The notes beneath the pieces were generated by a model that did no database searches, had not been told where the DNA came from, and saw nothing but the letters and a program-made list of their open reading frames with translations. DNA of 25,792 nt from Chara braunii (lineage: Eukaryota; Streptophyta; Charophyceae; Charales; Characeae), in assembly GCA_003427395.1 (NCBI GenBank), contig BFEA01000550.1:869436-895227 (forward strand). The letters are read 5' to 3'. This document shows positions 1-9,240 of this stretch, piece after piece. The translations under genes were made by a program, and so were the position numbers. The stretch's first letter is position 1. Each line of letters starts with the position of its first letter.

Positions 1-68
1 GGCTCAAAGTCCGTACGTACGGCCCGTACGAATACGAATACGGGCCCAACAGGAGATTCGTACGAATC
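1..68. repeat. Cluster of three short palindromes built on CGTACG
   Basis: Seen directly: CCGTACGTACGG at 11-22 is a perfect palindrome. GGCCCGTA at 21-28 pairs with TACGGGCC at 39-46 around a 10-nt loop. GATTCGTACGAATC at 55-68 is a perfect palindrome. The cluster lies just beyond the point where the reverse transcriptase fragment (115-556) stops resembling its family, so it may mark the break or insertion point. Function unknown. Confidence 0.7.
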
Positions 69-114
69 CGGACCTGTATTTTGTGCGACCAAATTCTCAT
101 TTCTCTGAGTTGAC

Positions 115-556
115 CTTATATTATGCTGTCGCAGGAGTCCTAGCACAAGGTGTTGTGCGTGCTCCTTGACCATGTTACTAAAGATAAAAATAGCGTCGAG
201 GTACATGGCAATAAACTTATCTAAGTAGTCATGGAATACCCTATTCATGGCGTATTGGAATGTGCTCGACGCATTGCGAAGGCCAAAAGGCATCACCACA
301 AACTCGTACAAACAGTACGTGGTTTGGAATGCGGTTTGTGTTAATCCTCTGGTCTAATGGCAATCTGATGGTAGTCAGATTTAAGATCGATCTTGATGAA
401 GTACTTACACCCCTGCACCCTATCAAGTAGGTCGTCAATGCGTGGTAGAGGCTCTGAGTTCTTAATAGTGATGGCATTCAGGCCTCTATAAGCAATGCAC
501 ATCCTTAGTGATCCCTCTTTCTTCGAAACAAATAGGAAAAGGGGATATGTTAGGTC
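115..556 (-). pseudogene. Ty3/gypsy reverse transcriptase fragment (fingers and palm), inactivated
   Basis: Minus-strand reading from 556 gives a typical Ty3/gypsy RT: SKKEGSLRMCIAYRGLN, then PLPRIDDLLDRVQG, then the first catalytic Asp block FIKIDLKSDYHQIAIRPED. A TAA at 341-343 plus a 1-nt deletion then breaks the frame. It resumes with AFQTTYCLYEF and VMPFGLRNASSTFQYAMN and runs to the active-site block. The expected Y-x-D-D is YLDA here (192-203): the second catalytic Asp codon has become GCT (192-194). Two other family residues also look changed, with Ala for Asp in MCIAYRG and Asp for Gly in DLKSDYHQ. Similarity fades near 115, before the thumb. With the LTR and primer-binding site at 3894-5012 it probably belongs to one decayed minus-strand element. 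It cannot encode active RT. Confidence 0.9.
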
Positions 557-851
557 ATACTTGAATCAAGTCCCGATCCTTGAGACATGTTATATAACAA
601 GGATGTGCACACCAGAGGAATCCGGAGGAAGGAGACGAGAGAGAAGGAAAAGGTCAGACAAATAACTAAGATGAGACCACCGACGCTCACGGTTCCAAGA
701 CGGGACTCGGGACCACCGGGACCAAGAGCCCGAGATGGGACTCGGGATCAGTAGGACATAGAGACGGAGGAAGAGAATGGCCGCAGAAGCACAAAAAATT
801 GGAATCGACTAAGGAAAAAAAAAACAATAACAAATTAAAAGATAGTTTGAA
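557..851. other. No gene recognised, upstream of the RT fragment
   Basis: Purine-rich on the plus strand (many GGA, GAGA and AAAA runs). Short open frames on either strand do not resemble a known protein. I see nothing else in it. Confidence 0.4.
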
Positions 852-1190
852 GGTTCCGGGAATAACTGGGAAATATGATTTTTTTTCGCGAGTCACAACG
901 GAAGAGGAAAAGGTGGGCAAACATGAGCGGAATAACTCCGCTCCAAGGCAGGAATGTCCAGAGGGACGTTACCTGCGACATATTAAAAGTGCATAAGCAC
1001 CTGGGGCCCGTTGCTTAAGCAATTATTTTTTGAAACAAGCGAATGGAATGAAGGAAAAAGGTTCCAGGAAAAACTGTGAAAGACGGTATTTCCCGTAATC
1101 ACAAGAACAAGGAAAGAAATGGCAAACGGGAACGGAACGACGTTGTTCCAAGCATGTTTGGAACGTCGGCGCCCACGACATATTAAAAAT
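852..1190. repeat. Diverged tandem repeat, about 200-bp period, two units
   Basis: Seen directly: the string GGTTCCGGGAATAACTG near 852 recurs as GGTTCCAGGAAAAACTG near 1060, and GCGACATATTAAAAGTGCA near 975 recurs as ACGACATATTAAAAATACA near 1175. Between these anchors both units keep a TTCCCGnnnTCAC-like block and a GGCAAAC block. The offset runs from 200 to 208 bp, so the copies differ by small indels and many substitutions. No coding frame is kept between the units. Confidence 0.55.
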
Positions 1191-2177
1191 ACAGAAGTTG
1201 CAGGTGCAATCAGACTCGCTTTCAAACACACTTTTCACACATGTAAACAGTACGCAGCACACTGGCGACATGCGCCCACTCAAAACTCAGAGATATGGCT
1301 TCAGNTACGAGTTCACTCTCAAATGGCTATGGCGACTTCAGCGCCCAAACATCTCACTGTTCACATGCACTGGATCACCCTGGATATCCCACACGCATCA
1401 CTCTAACACTCGAACACACACACTCACTACTAACTACAGCTATGGCAGCTATGGCTGCCTCTAACCTATCGCTATGCTAACTCCTCCTCTCTTGCCCACT
1501 CATCCTCCGGGCTCATCTGCAGACCTCCTTGCACAAGCTGCTGTGGCAGCGCTTCCGCATGGATCACGCAGGAATGAATGAATGGCTGGGCGCTGCCTCT
1601 TGATTTATACTTCAGAAATTCGTTGGTCTGCCCTTTGCCTTCGGCCCTTGGTGCTCACAGTCCCCCTGTGGTACTTGCTGGACTGGACTGGGACTCTCTA
1701 GACCCTTCTCCTGACTGTAGGCAGTCGTACCGTCGACTCAGTGCAGTTGCACTGAGGTCCTACCTGTTGACCTTGCCACTTGTCTTCGTCTGAAAAACGT
1801 GGGCCTACCTTAGACTCACCACTTAACCACTTGCCGACCTTCTAGAAGGACTAAAGCTGGGCTTCTGGACTCTACTTGGACTCCTACCCTACAGGTCTAC
1901 AGTTCGAATCTTCCTACAGCCTACAACCTACGGTGACCTACTTACCACTGGCTATCGTGCAGGTCACGGGTTCAACTCCAGGGAACTGTACAGATACTGT
2001 ACACAGGTAAGCTGAGGTCAAGGGATCGACCCCTGGGATCTGCATCGGCTACTGCCAAAGGTGAAAACTGTTTCACAGGGATCAGATGGGTAAGAAATTA
2101 AATTTTGAATAGAGTGGGCGTCGACAAGAACATGCGGATGCGTCGAGCGGCAAGATGCGACTATCAAAGTGTTGCAA
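1191..2177. other. No gene recognised; one ambiguous base
   Basis: Pyrimidine- and CAC-rich from 1220 to 1480, then mixed. Position 1305 is an undetermined base (n). A string near 1965, GGGTTCAACTCC, resembles the B box of a tRNA-type RNA polymerase III promoter, but no cloverleaf can be folded around it. Short frames are not recognisable. Confidence 0.4.
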
Positions 2178-2231
2178 AAAATTAGTAAAGGCGGCCCTCC
2201 TTCTTGAAGGAGGACCGCTAGAAAATTAGTA
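2178..2231. repeat. Short hairpin flanked by 10-bp direct repeats
   Basis: Seen directly: 2191-2218 is an inverted repeat with left arm GCGGCCCTCCTTC and right arm GAAGGAGGACCGC, differing at one stem position. It is bracketed by identical copies of AAAATTAGTA at 2178-2187 and 2222-2231. A hairpin between direct repeats is the form left by a tiny foldback insertion with target duplication. Slippage or chance in AT-rich DNA could also give it. Confidence 0.65.
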
Positions 2232-3173
2232 CACAAATAATAGTGCCACGGGAAATAGGGGCCGACGACACCAAGGAAAATAGTGCCTTGGCGACACCAC
2301 AAAAGGTCCTGGCATGTGGATAGGGGACACCCAAATACGGCATGAGAAAAACCTATGTGCATTGGAACCGAGCAAGGGGGTGCAAACGGATTAATAGGCA
2401 CCAGCTAGATAAGTGCCCAAGCACAAGGAGCCTGAGAAATGGTGGCCCCTTGAATGCCAAAATAAAAGGGGCTAAAAAAGAAGAGAGAAAGTTTCAATTT
2501 CGAGGCGTCTAGGCCTTGAAACTGAGAAGGGACCTAAGAGGGATGCAACGGATCACAAGGGCCTTAGTTTTCCTCCCCACTACCTTGTCCACTCATCACC
2601 TAAGCAGAACACCGTCTGCACTAGCGCCCTCACTGGGGCCTACCAGTGTGTTTGACCGATTCAAAAATTAAATAAAAATAAATAATGATTTGGCAAGTGA
2701 CCCAGGCCACCGATCAAGTGGTGTCAACAGAATACACACAGACTGTGCAAATGATCTACTCCTACTTCGATCAGTTCTCGAACAGCAGGCGCATGAAACA
2801 GAACTGGAAATGGTAGACTACTACATTTCTACTCTAATGCTCTGTTAGGTGTTAGCAATCGGTCACACCTCACTCAACTAATAAAAATGAAAATAAATCA
2901 CTCGCGCAAATGTATGCAGAAATGGAAATAATAATGTGAATATTCGAGCACCAATTGAAACCTTCCCTCCCCTGTATCCAACGTACCTGATTGCATCATC
3001 GAGCAGCGGTGTCTTTGGTCTGCATAACGGCCCACCCCTGTGCCCAGGTAGTGTGAAGCAAGCCAACCTGACCCATACTACTTTTATCCTCGCATTTGAT
3101 GCAAGTCGGTTTCCCCGCCGGAGTATCTTTAACAACAGTCCGGTACACGTCGACCCCCTCAAGCTGACTCACC
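2232..3173. other. No gene recognised (interior of element B)
   Basis: Lies between the putative leader and the RT fragment of element B, where gag-protease would be expected. Neither strand gives a CCHC knuckle, a D-T/S-G protease motif or a long frame. The longest minus-strand frame (2018-2401) is Cys- and Pro-rich and not recognisable. AT-rich short motifs occur near 2665-2690 and 2880-2935. Confidence 0.4.
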
Positions 3174-3459
3174 CCACTTCCCTCTATAGCGCAACAAAAG
3201 CTCAAAGGACAATGCAGCAAAGTCTGTGTGCTCTACTCCCGTGGGTTGGCATGGTGACCGTGATCCGTGCTTCGTCCTGGGCCCTTCAAAGGCACTGCCC
3301 TCTCCTGCCAGATGCGCCACTTCCCTCTATAGCGCAGCAAGAGCTCAAAGGACAATGCAAGAAAGTCTGCGTGCTTTACTCCCATGGGTTGGCATGGTGA
3401 CGGTGATCCGTGCTTCGTCCAGGGCCCTTCAGAGGCACTGCCCTCTCCTGCTAGATGCG
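3174..3459. repeat. Tandem duplication, two 143-bp units
   Basis: Seen directly: unit 1 (3174-3316) and unit 2 (3317-3459) each start CCACTTCCCTCTATAGCGCA and align without indels at an offset of exactly 143 bp. About a dozen substitutions separate them, so the duplication is younger than the decay around it. Because 143 is not a multiple of three, no frame is kept across the junction. It probably lies in the leader or former gag region of element B. Confidence 0.92.
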
Positions 3460-3893
3460 CCACCAGGAAGAATGTCGACTCTCGAGATAGAGCGCTCACC
3501 ATTCCTAAACCAGAAGAGGACACTCAAGTCGAACTCTCTTCCTCACGGTAAGAGGAGATTGGGATTGGAAGGTAAGGCAAAGGAAACAACGTACCAGAAG
3601 ATAGCCGCCCCCAACCACAGATTTCTCACCAATTGAGTGGACGTGCATTTTGATAACCGGTCATAGCCTCGGTACCACACACAATGCAATGGAGTGCCAC
3701 CTCCGCCAAAATGCAATGTCGGCATGCTCTCATCATTCCACATACATCCGCTGTTGCCACAGCCTTCCGGCCACGCTCCCCTCTACCTGGGAGTGACGTA
3801 ACAAGCCAGTGCTAATGCATCCTCACTGCGTAGATGCTTCGTCGGCGCACCAAGTAACAAAGACACCAGTGCCAGTAACGGCATATCGAACCA
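3460..3893. other. No gene recognised; putative leader of element B
   Basis: On the minus strand this follows directly after the primer-binding site, so it would be the untranslated leader of element B. No open frame resembles Gag. The minus-strand frame at 3543-3743 is short and unrecognised. Confidence 0.4.
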
Positions 3894-3905
3894 GCTCTGA
3901 TATCA
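3894..3905 (-). promoter_or_regulatory. Primer-binding site (initiator tRNA-Met type)
   Basis: The minus strand reads TGATATCAGAGC, one mismatch from TGGTATCAGAGC, the complement of the plant initiator tRNA-Met 3' end that many plant LTR elements use to prime reverse transcription. It sits three bases (ATT) inside the putative LTR end ...CCTTGCA at 3909, the usual spacing. This decides which way element B points and makes the neighbouring repeat a 5' LTR. Confidence 0.7.
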
Positions 3906-3908
3906 AAT

Positions 3909-5012
3909 TGCAAGGAATATGACCGAGAGCGATATACAGAAATCGCAAAATCATGCTGAAGTCCAGATAGTCAAGTACCAAGATACCATCCAAATAAGAG
4001 CAATACAACGAACTCAAACGTCAATGCCGACGCTCTCTCACTGCACCAACATAGTATCTAATGTTGCTCCTACTGACTGGCACCCAGAGCCCAGCCCACT
4101 CTACTCAGCCTATCTATCCTATCTACGTTCATGCAACAAGAACACAATGAAGTTGAAGACCAACGTACGTGACGTCATCGCCAACATAGACTGCCAGCAT
4201 ACAACAGGTACTTGTCTCACACCTCTTCTCATCACCCCTGACTCCCCTCTGCATGCCCCTCCTACCCGAAGACCACCATCGCCATCACCATGCATGCGCC
4301 CAGCAGCCCGACTATGGCCGCTGTGTGCCAGGCTGCCACCGCAGGCTCCTTCTCACCGCCAAGGGCCCGCGTGCGCCCCAGCCTGCCAGCGCTGAAGCCA
4401 GCGTTCATGCAACAATGCGGCAGCGTGGCTGCAATGCCTGATCAGGCCAGAATGATCTCTGGCTGGAGTGCTCACTTTCCTTTATGGAAAATCAGCCCTG
4501 CTTGCTCTGCCATGGGCCTGGCTGGGCGAGTTTCCAGTAGCTTCCAGTACGGCCCCAGTATCTGTGCCCACGCCCAGTTTCAGATACTGGCCTGGGCCCC
4601 GCACAGTTAGACACGTCCAGGTAGCCCAAAAGCCTCCAAGTGCTTGGCACAATCCAATTGGCTCATCGCATGTGTGTGACGAAGGGTCTGCTTTCTCGTT
4701 GGTCCACGGTCGCTACGTGACTTGTCAGCCTCTGAATGCATGTGCCCAGGGCCTCAACCGAATGAGCCCTGGGCTCAACTGTACAATGCGGCTGCTTCTT
4801 TTGGAAGAATCCAGGGAAGGCTCACGTTGCTCTGTAAACAACTGGCGTGCTGCAAGTGTCTGATACTCCGCATACGAAAAAATGGCAAAAATAAGCCTCA
4901 TGCAAATATGCAGGCCTGCCTTCACTTACGGCGGGCAGGAGGCCTGTTGGGGCCTGAGCCCAGAACATCTGTTGGCCCGTAAAAGGGCCTTGCGAGGGCT
5001 CAATCCTTTGCA
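3909..5012 (-). repeat. Putative 5' LTR of element B
   Basis: On the minus strand it runs from a TG near 5012 to ...TCCTTGCA at 3909, followed by ATT and the primer-binding site. It is related to the LTR at 5719-6639. Both have the plus-strand edge TGCAAGGAA, an AGTCCA-n-ATAGTC block, CCAAATAAG, a CAACTGGCG block, and GCCTGCCTTCACTTA (4914-4928 here, 6565-6579 there) near the outer end. The copies differ greatly in length (about 1104 versus 921 bp) and sequence, so they are not the two LTRs of one recent insertion. The 5012 edge is uncertain. The plus-strand open frames inside it are chance. Confidence 0.55.
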
Positions 5013-5718
5013 ATATATACATATATATTCATTTAATCCATAAGAGGGTGGAGGGCAAGAAGCAACTTGCCAAAGACAGAGGACTCCACCAGCAAGAAAG
5101 CACCAGCCCCATCCTCCATACGTCCAAAAAAACTTGGAGGGCTCCCCAGGTCGGCCCACAAAAGTAGCAAAACCAGGGCTCCCCAGGTCGGCCCACAAAA
5201 GTGGCAAAACCACAAGACACCATAACACAAAAGGCTCCTCTAACAAAAAGCACCGACCACACATGCCAATGGTCTGAAAAATTTTGGAGCCCTCTGCGAC
5301 GGCCTACGACGCCACCACAAATAAAACATACACCTGAGGACCTGTATGCAACAGCAAGAGTGCCATGCACCTCCCCCTGCGGTGCAACCTGCAGAATCGA
5401 ATGATGTCCTAGTGCTACAGCGAGGCCACTGCGAGTTCTATGCCGAATTCCACAAGATCTCTACGCGACACCAGGAGCTCTACAGCTACCCCATTCTTCC
5501 ATGTGCTCCGAAAAATCAGCCCACAGGATTGACACCCACAGCAAACACTCTCTTAGCCTCTTTGAAGAGATATTGTGGTCAAAACCCCAAACTCCCACCA
5601 CCAAAAAAAGTCATGGCCACCCACAGACATTACTTCATCGACAAGATGAATTGATTGATTCAATTCAGTTTTGATTTTACGTGATTTTTAGATTGAAGAG
5701 AAAATTTATAGACAAAAA
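5013..5718. other. Spacer between the two LTR copies; no gene recognised
   Basis: Starts with an AT microsatellite-like stretch (5012-5036) and ends AT-rich (5650-5718). Neither edge has a primer-binding site or a polypurine tract, which fits flanking DNA outside elements A and B. It holds the 37-bp repeat at 5139-5212. Overlapping minus-strand frames at 4926-5370 contain a repeated WADLGSP/GRPGEP peptide that merely reads through that repeat. Confidence 0.45.
5139..5212. repeat. Tandem repeat, two 37-bp units
   Basis: Seen directly: GGGCTCCCCAGGTCGGCCCA starts at 5139 and again at 5176. The units differ at about two positions. The low divergence suggests a recent local duplication. Confidence 0.9.
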
Positions 5719-6639
5719 TGCAAGGAAGATGAGCAATAGCGAACTTCAGCAATCAAACAACATCATACATACGAGTCCACATAGTCTTGACCTCGAACCA
5801 ACAGCAGAATTGCATCACGAGATTCACCAAATAAGAACACACCAAGAGTTCATAATTGACAATGCTGAAATAGTCCCATCATCATTATCAACGAAGAACC
5901 AGAGTTGATATCCTATCTGGCGCTCGGCGCCCAGACAACATGTGGCAGATCCTATCTAGCCTATACGACAATGCCGAAGTTGACGTCAACAGCTTTCCCG
6001 AAGTACGAGCATATGGCGACCAATGTCGCACGCTTCCAGCACCAGGTATGTCTCTCGCTACACTCACAACCTCGTTCCCCAACTCACAGATGCCACTAGC
6101 ACCCAAGGACCACCCTGCGCCACACCCAGCTCACAGCGGAGCAGCTCGGCTATGGCTGCCCGCTCCTTCCCGCTCGCCCGTGAGAGCGTGAGTGCCAGCC
6201 AGCGAAATAGCGCAGCAGCGCTTGCGCAGCATACAGCCAGCACCCGAATGCCGAATGAGGAGGCAGGCCCTTTGCTATATCGAAGTGGCCTGCCTGCGTC
6301 CAGTCCCAGGAAGCTTCCAGTAGGCCCCGGTAGCCTGAGGCCCAGTACACACGAGAACAGGCCCTGGGCCTGAGGTGGTTGCATGTGCCCAACTGCCTGT
6401 GGCCTGTGTTTGGCCCGGTACCCGTATCCAGCCCAGGGCCTGCTTTCCATTCATTCACACAGGCGGCCCATGGCCTGGGTTTCTTCAACCAACTGGCGCT
6501 GCGCAACTGCCTGAATTTCTCTAGTTGCGCAGCAGCCCAAAAAGGGCCCTGAGCGCCTCGTCGAGCCTGCCTTCACTTAGGGTGGCCGACTGGCTCCAAA
6601 ATAGGGGCTGAATGGGGCTCATAGAGGCCTAGCCTCGCA
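5719..6639 (-). repeat. 3' LTR of element A
   Basis: On the minus strand it opens TGCGAGGCTAGGCC immediately after a purine-rich tract and ends ...TTCCTTGCA at 5719, giving TG...CA ends and about 921 bp. It shares its inner edge and several blocks with the repeat at 3909-5012. It sits directly downstream of the pol frame, whose last codons run through the polypurine tract about 20 nt into the LTR, a layout found in some Ty3/gypsy elements. The DNA beyond 5719 is unrelated, as expected outside a 3' LTR. The U3/R/U5 borders cannot be placed. Confidence 0.65.
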
Positions 6640-8820
6640 TTCCCTCCTCCTTAGCTTCAACAGTCCTCTGAGAAACTCAGTTTCGATCATGGGGCGCTTT
6701 CCCTTCTGCAGAGATCTCTCGTATTGAGCTACTACTTGAGGAGCGGTCTGCATGAGTTCCTCCCTGGTGAACCAACGGTCCTCCTTCGGATCAGTGTGAT
6801 GCCGGAACCGAACGCGATACTGCAGCTTCGGTTTCGGAGGGCGTCCCCTGCCTGTTGGTCTTGATACCGTCAGCTCTCTGTGGTCCACGATGTCATCGAT
6901 GTCCACCTCTCTGTCCATGGTTGGGGGCAGCATTGAGCGCCGAGATGGAAACTGATCAGTTTCTTTAAAAGGTGCCAGTTTGGAGGTGTGAAAGACTGGG
7001 TAAGTGCGTAAGCGACCAGGAATGCGAATGACGTAAGAGGGACCATCAGGTTCATTCCCCACGATATCCAGTACCTCCCATGGTCCAAAGTACTGTGGCA
7101 TGAGTTTACGGGAGATCCCGTGCTCTTGTCCCAGCTCTGTGGACTTGACCCAGACTCTCTCTCCCACTTGAAACATAGATGGGCGGCGGTGTCTGTTCTC
7201 AGACTCTATCATTGCCGCCTGTGTCTTGTGCATTTGTTCAACAGCCTGCTGCATCAGCTGCACATACCGATAAGCAAATTCTAACGTCCCGGGTGCAGCA
7301 GTAGGCTGATTGTCAGGTAGTGGAAAATCTAAAGGTAGTCGGGGTCTGAAGGTCAGTAGTAGGCTGTTAGGACCGACTCCGGTTGCACTGTGCACAGCGT
7401 TATTGTACAGACTTGCGATGAGGGCAAGTTTCTCATCCCAGTCTACCTGATTTGGCTTAATATAATGCCTTAGCAGGTGTTGTACAACGAGGTTCATTTG
7501 TTCAGCCTGTCTGTTTGCCTCCGGATGATTGCCTGAGGTCATCTGCAGTTGCGTGCCTTGCTCTGCAGCTGCGGCTTTCCACAACTCGCTTGTGAATCGA
7601 ACATCCTTGTCACTCAACCTAGCAAACTTACTAAACCTATCCACAATGACGTAGATGTATCGCATCCCACTCTTGCTGGTAACCAGCGTATCCATGAAGT
7701 CCATGGACAGGCTCTCACCAGGCCTTTCCGGAATCGGAAGGGGCTTCGGGAGCCCAAGAGGATCCTGAGTACGTGGCTTGTCCCTCTGACAGACCTGACA
7801 ATTCTCAACATACAACTTTGCATCTCTCATCAATGTGGGCCACCAAAACCGCTGCAGTAGATTGGCTGCAGTCTTTTTGAACCCAAAATGTCCTATGGCG
7901 TCGTGACACTCGCCTAAAAACAAACTACGCAAAGGCTCCCTATTAGGAACACACAATTTTTTATTCCCTGCCTTTTCAAGGAACAACAACCCATTGACCA
8001 ACTCAAACTCGGCAGAAGTCTTCTTGTCCTTGGCCTCGAGTTTGCGTATGATCTCTGATATGAACTGGTCCTCGCGATAGGCTTCCACCAAAGACTGAGT
8101 AACATTGTCCGCAAGCCCAAACTCAGTGAGCAGCGCACCGGAGAAGTTAGGTCTGCGCGACAAGGCGTCAGCAACCTTGTTGTACTCGCCCTTGATGTAC
8201 TGGGGCTCGAAGTCATACTGCTCTATGACTTCGATCCAACGCTTGAGAGCGTTAGAGAGTACCGGCTGAGTTCTCATCCATCTCAGGGTCTGATGATCAG
8301 TCCTGAGGATAAAGAACCTCCCAAGGAGATAGTGTCTCCAATGGGTCAGAGCCTTGTACACCGCGTAAAGTTCCTTCTCATAGGTGGACTTTGCCAACTT
8401 CTGAGAGGGCATCTTTTTGGACATGTACTCTACTGACCACAACTTTTTCCCCTCCTGTTGTGCAAGTACGGCGCCTATGCCATATTGGCTAGCATCCGTA
8501 GTTACTATAAATGGCTCGTCAGGATCAGGAAGTTTCAAGACTTCGTAATGCTTCAATGCATGCTTCAGATGTCTGAAAGCAGCCTCGCATCTCTCAGTCC
8601 ACTCCCATGGGATGTCAAGGCGAGTCAGATCAGTCAAAGGGGCGGCAACTAGGGTATAATTCTCCACGAAGTTGCGACAGTAGCCAGTCATCCCTAAGAA
8701 TGATCTCATCTCAGTCACAGACTGAGGACACGGCCAGTCACGAATGCTGGCCACCTTCGCGTCATCGGGCTTCAACCCTTCCGCGGATATCTCATATCCC
8801 AAGTACGCCTCCCTCTTTAC
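6619..8820 (-). CDS. Ty3/gypsy Pol, C-terminal part: RT thumb, RNase H, integrase, chromodomain
   Basis: Open from just inside a TAA at 8821-8823 to a TGA at 6619-6621, about 733 codons with no stop. It has no ATG at its upstream edge, so the true start is lost. Numbering from the Leu codon at 8802: RT thumb/connection 1-95; RNase H about 96-218 with D103, E144, D169 and D212 all present; integrase zinc finger H300, H305, C335, C338; integrase core D368, D398, E434; GPY/F-type module near 568-590 (QYFGPWEVL); chromodomain-like end about 632-697 (YRVRF then DRWFTREEL). The last two integrase acids keep the 35-residue spacing, but only 29 residues lie between D368 and D398 where relatives have about 60, an in-frame loss near 7617. 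Gly in the usual NGQAE is Arg (ANRQAE). RNase H may be functional; integrase very probably is not. Confidence 0.93.
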   Translation of the reverse strand, partial: VKREAYLGYEISAEGLKPDDAKVASIRDWPCPQSVTEMRSFLGMTGYCRNFVENYTLVAAPLTDLTRLDIPWEWTERCEAAFRHLKHALKHYEVLKLPDPDEPFIVTTDASQYGIGAVLAQQEGKKLWSVEYMSKKMPSQKLAKSTYEKELYAVYKALTHWRHYLLGRFFILRTDHQTLRWMRTQPVLSNALKRWIEVIEQYDFEPQYIKGEYNKVADALSRRPNFSGALLTEFGLADNVTQSLVEAYREDQFISEIIRKLEAKDKKTSAEFELVNGLLFLEKAGNKKLCVPNREPLRSLFLGECHDAIGHFGFKKTAANLLQRFWWPTLMRDAKLYVENCQVCQRDKPRTQDPLGLPKPLPIPERPGESLSMDFMDTLVTSKSGMRYIYVIVDRFSKFARLSDKDVRFTSELWKAAAAEQGTQLQMTSGNHPEANRQAEQMNLVVQHLLRHYIKPNQVDWDEKLALIASLYNNAVHSATGVGPNSLLLTFRPRLPLDFPLPDNQPTAAPGTLEFAYRYVQLMQQAVEQMHKTQAAMIESENRHRRPSMFQVGERVWVKSTELGQEHGISRKLMPQYFGPWEVLDIVGNEPDGPSYVIRIPGRLRTYPVFHTSKLAPFKETDQFPSRRSMLPPTMDREVDIDDIVDHRELTVSRPTGRGRPPKPKLQYRVRFRHHTDPKEDRWFTREELMQTAPQVVAQYERSLQKGKRPMIETEFLRGLLKLRRRECEARPL
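6640..6652 (-). promoter_or_regulatory. Polypurine tract of element A
   Basis: The minus strand reads AAGGAGGAGGGAA directly before TGCGAGG, the start of the 3' LTR. An all-purine run abutting the LTR is where plus-strand DNA synthesis is primed. It lies within the last codons of the pol frame. Confidence 0.7.
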
Positions 8821-8822
8821 TT

Positions 8823-9240
8823 ACGATCCCGTTGTCGAGCGCATCGGTCCCGCACGGGAATCCTGTCGGCCGCGTCACGCAGGATTTTGCAAGACTTGTC
8901 GCGGAGAGCGTTTGCCGCTCCAGCTGAGTGTGCCAGCCGTACCTCTCGCGAGCCCCTACGACAGGACAGGGTCACGCGAGGCACCGCTTACCTCCACCTG
9001 CGGGAGTTGTCACTATCCCTTAGGTGAGCGTATCCCCGCCGAGCTACTGAACCACATGCAAAAACTTTTCGTATGCAACTGCAGAGGTGGCCCAGCCGAG
9101 GGCATTTCTCGTTCGCTGTAGCATAGGGGGTACGCGCGGTCGAACACCCAAAATCGGACCCGCGCGCGAATCGACGTTCTGGGGGCCTGACGTCCCAAAC
9201 GCGACTCGACGTCGGTCGACTAGGACGCATCCACGCGTTA
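8823..9240. other. CpG-rich sequence replacing the 5' part of element A; no gene recognised
   Basis: Begins exactly where pol homology stops. It is strikingly dense in CpG, for example CGCGCGAATCGACG near 9165 and CGACTCGACGTCGGTCGAC near 9203, unlike the neighbouring LTRs. Short frames on both strands are Arg-rich chance readings. It may be another insertion or the junction of a rearrangement. Confidence 0.45.

Larger units (their letters stand above)
115..5012 (-). mobile_element. Degraded Ty3/gypsy LTR retrotransposon (element B)
   Basis: Inferred from three minus-strand parts in the expected order: a likely 5' LTR (3909-5012), a tRNA-Met-type primer-binding site just inside it (3894-3905), and an RT fragment 3.3 kb downstream (115-556). 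Gag and protease would be expected between about 600 and 3890, but no frame there reads as either. RNase H, integrase and the 3' LTR are absent or lie outside the window. The interior carries a 143-bp tandem duplication and a small hairpin. The parts could come from separate insertions; shared strand and order are the only link. Confidence 0.5.
5719..8820 (-). mobile_element. 5'-truncated Ty3/gypsy chromovirus-like element (element A)
   Basis: Consists of the pol 3' half (6619-8820), a polypurine tract (6640-6652) and a 3' LTR (5719-6639), all on the minus strand. Homology stops abruptly at 8820, inside the RT thumb. The 5' LTR, gag, protease and RT palm are missing, replaced by an unrelated CpG-rich sequence. 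The element cannot move on its own. The pol frame order RT, RNase H, integrase, chromodomain places it among Ty3/gypsy chromoviruses. Confidence 0.85.

Noticed and set aside
1960-2040. SINE or tRNA-derived sequence near a B-box-like GGGTTCAACTCC
   Set aside because: No A box at a suitable distance, no T-arm pairing and no tail.
3919-4610. Plus-strand frames of 106 to 158 codons
   Set aside because: They lie antisense inside the putative LTR at 3909-5012 and do not resemble any protein.
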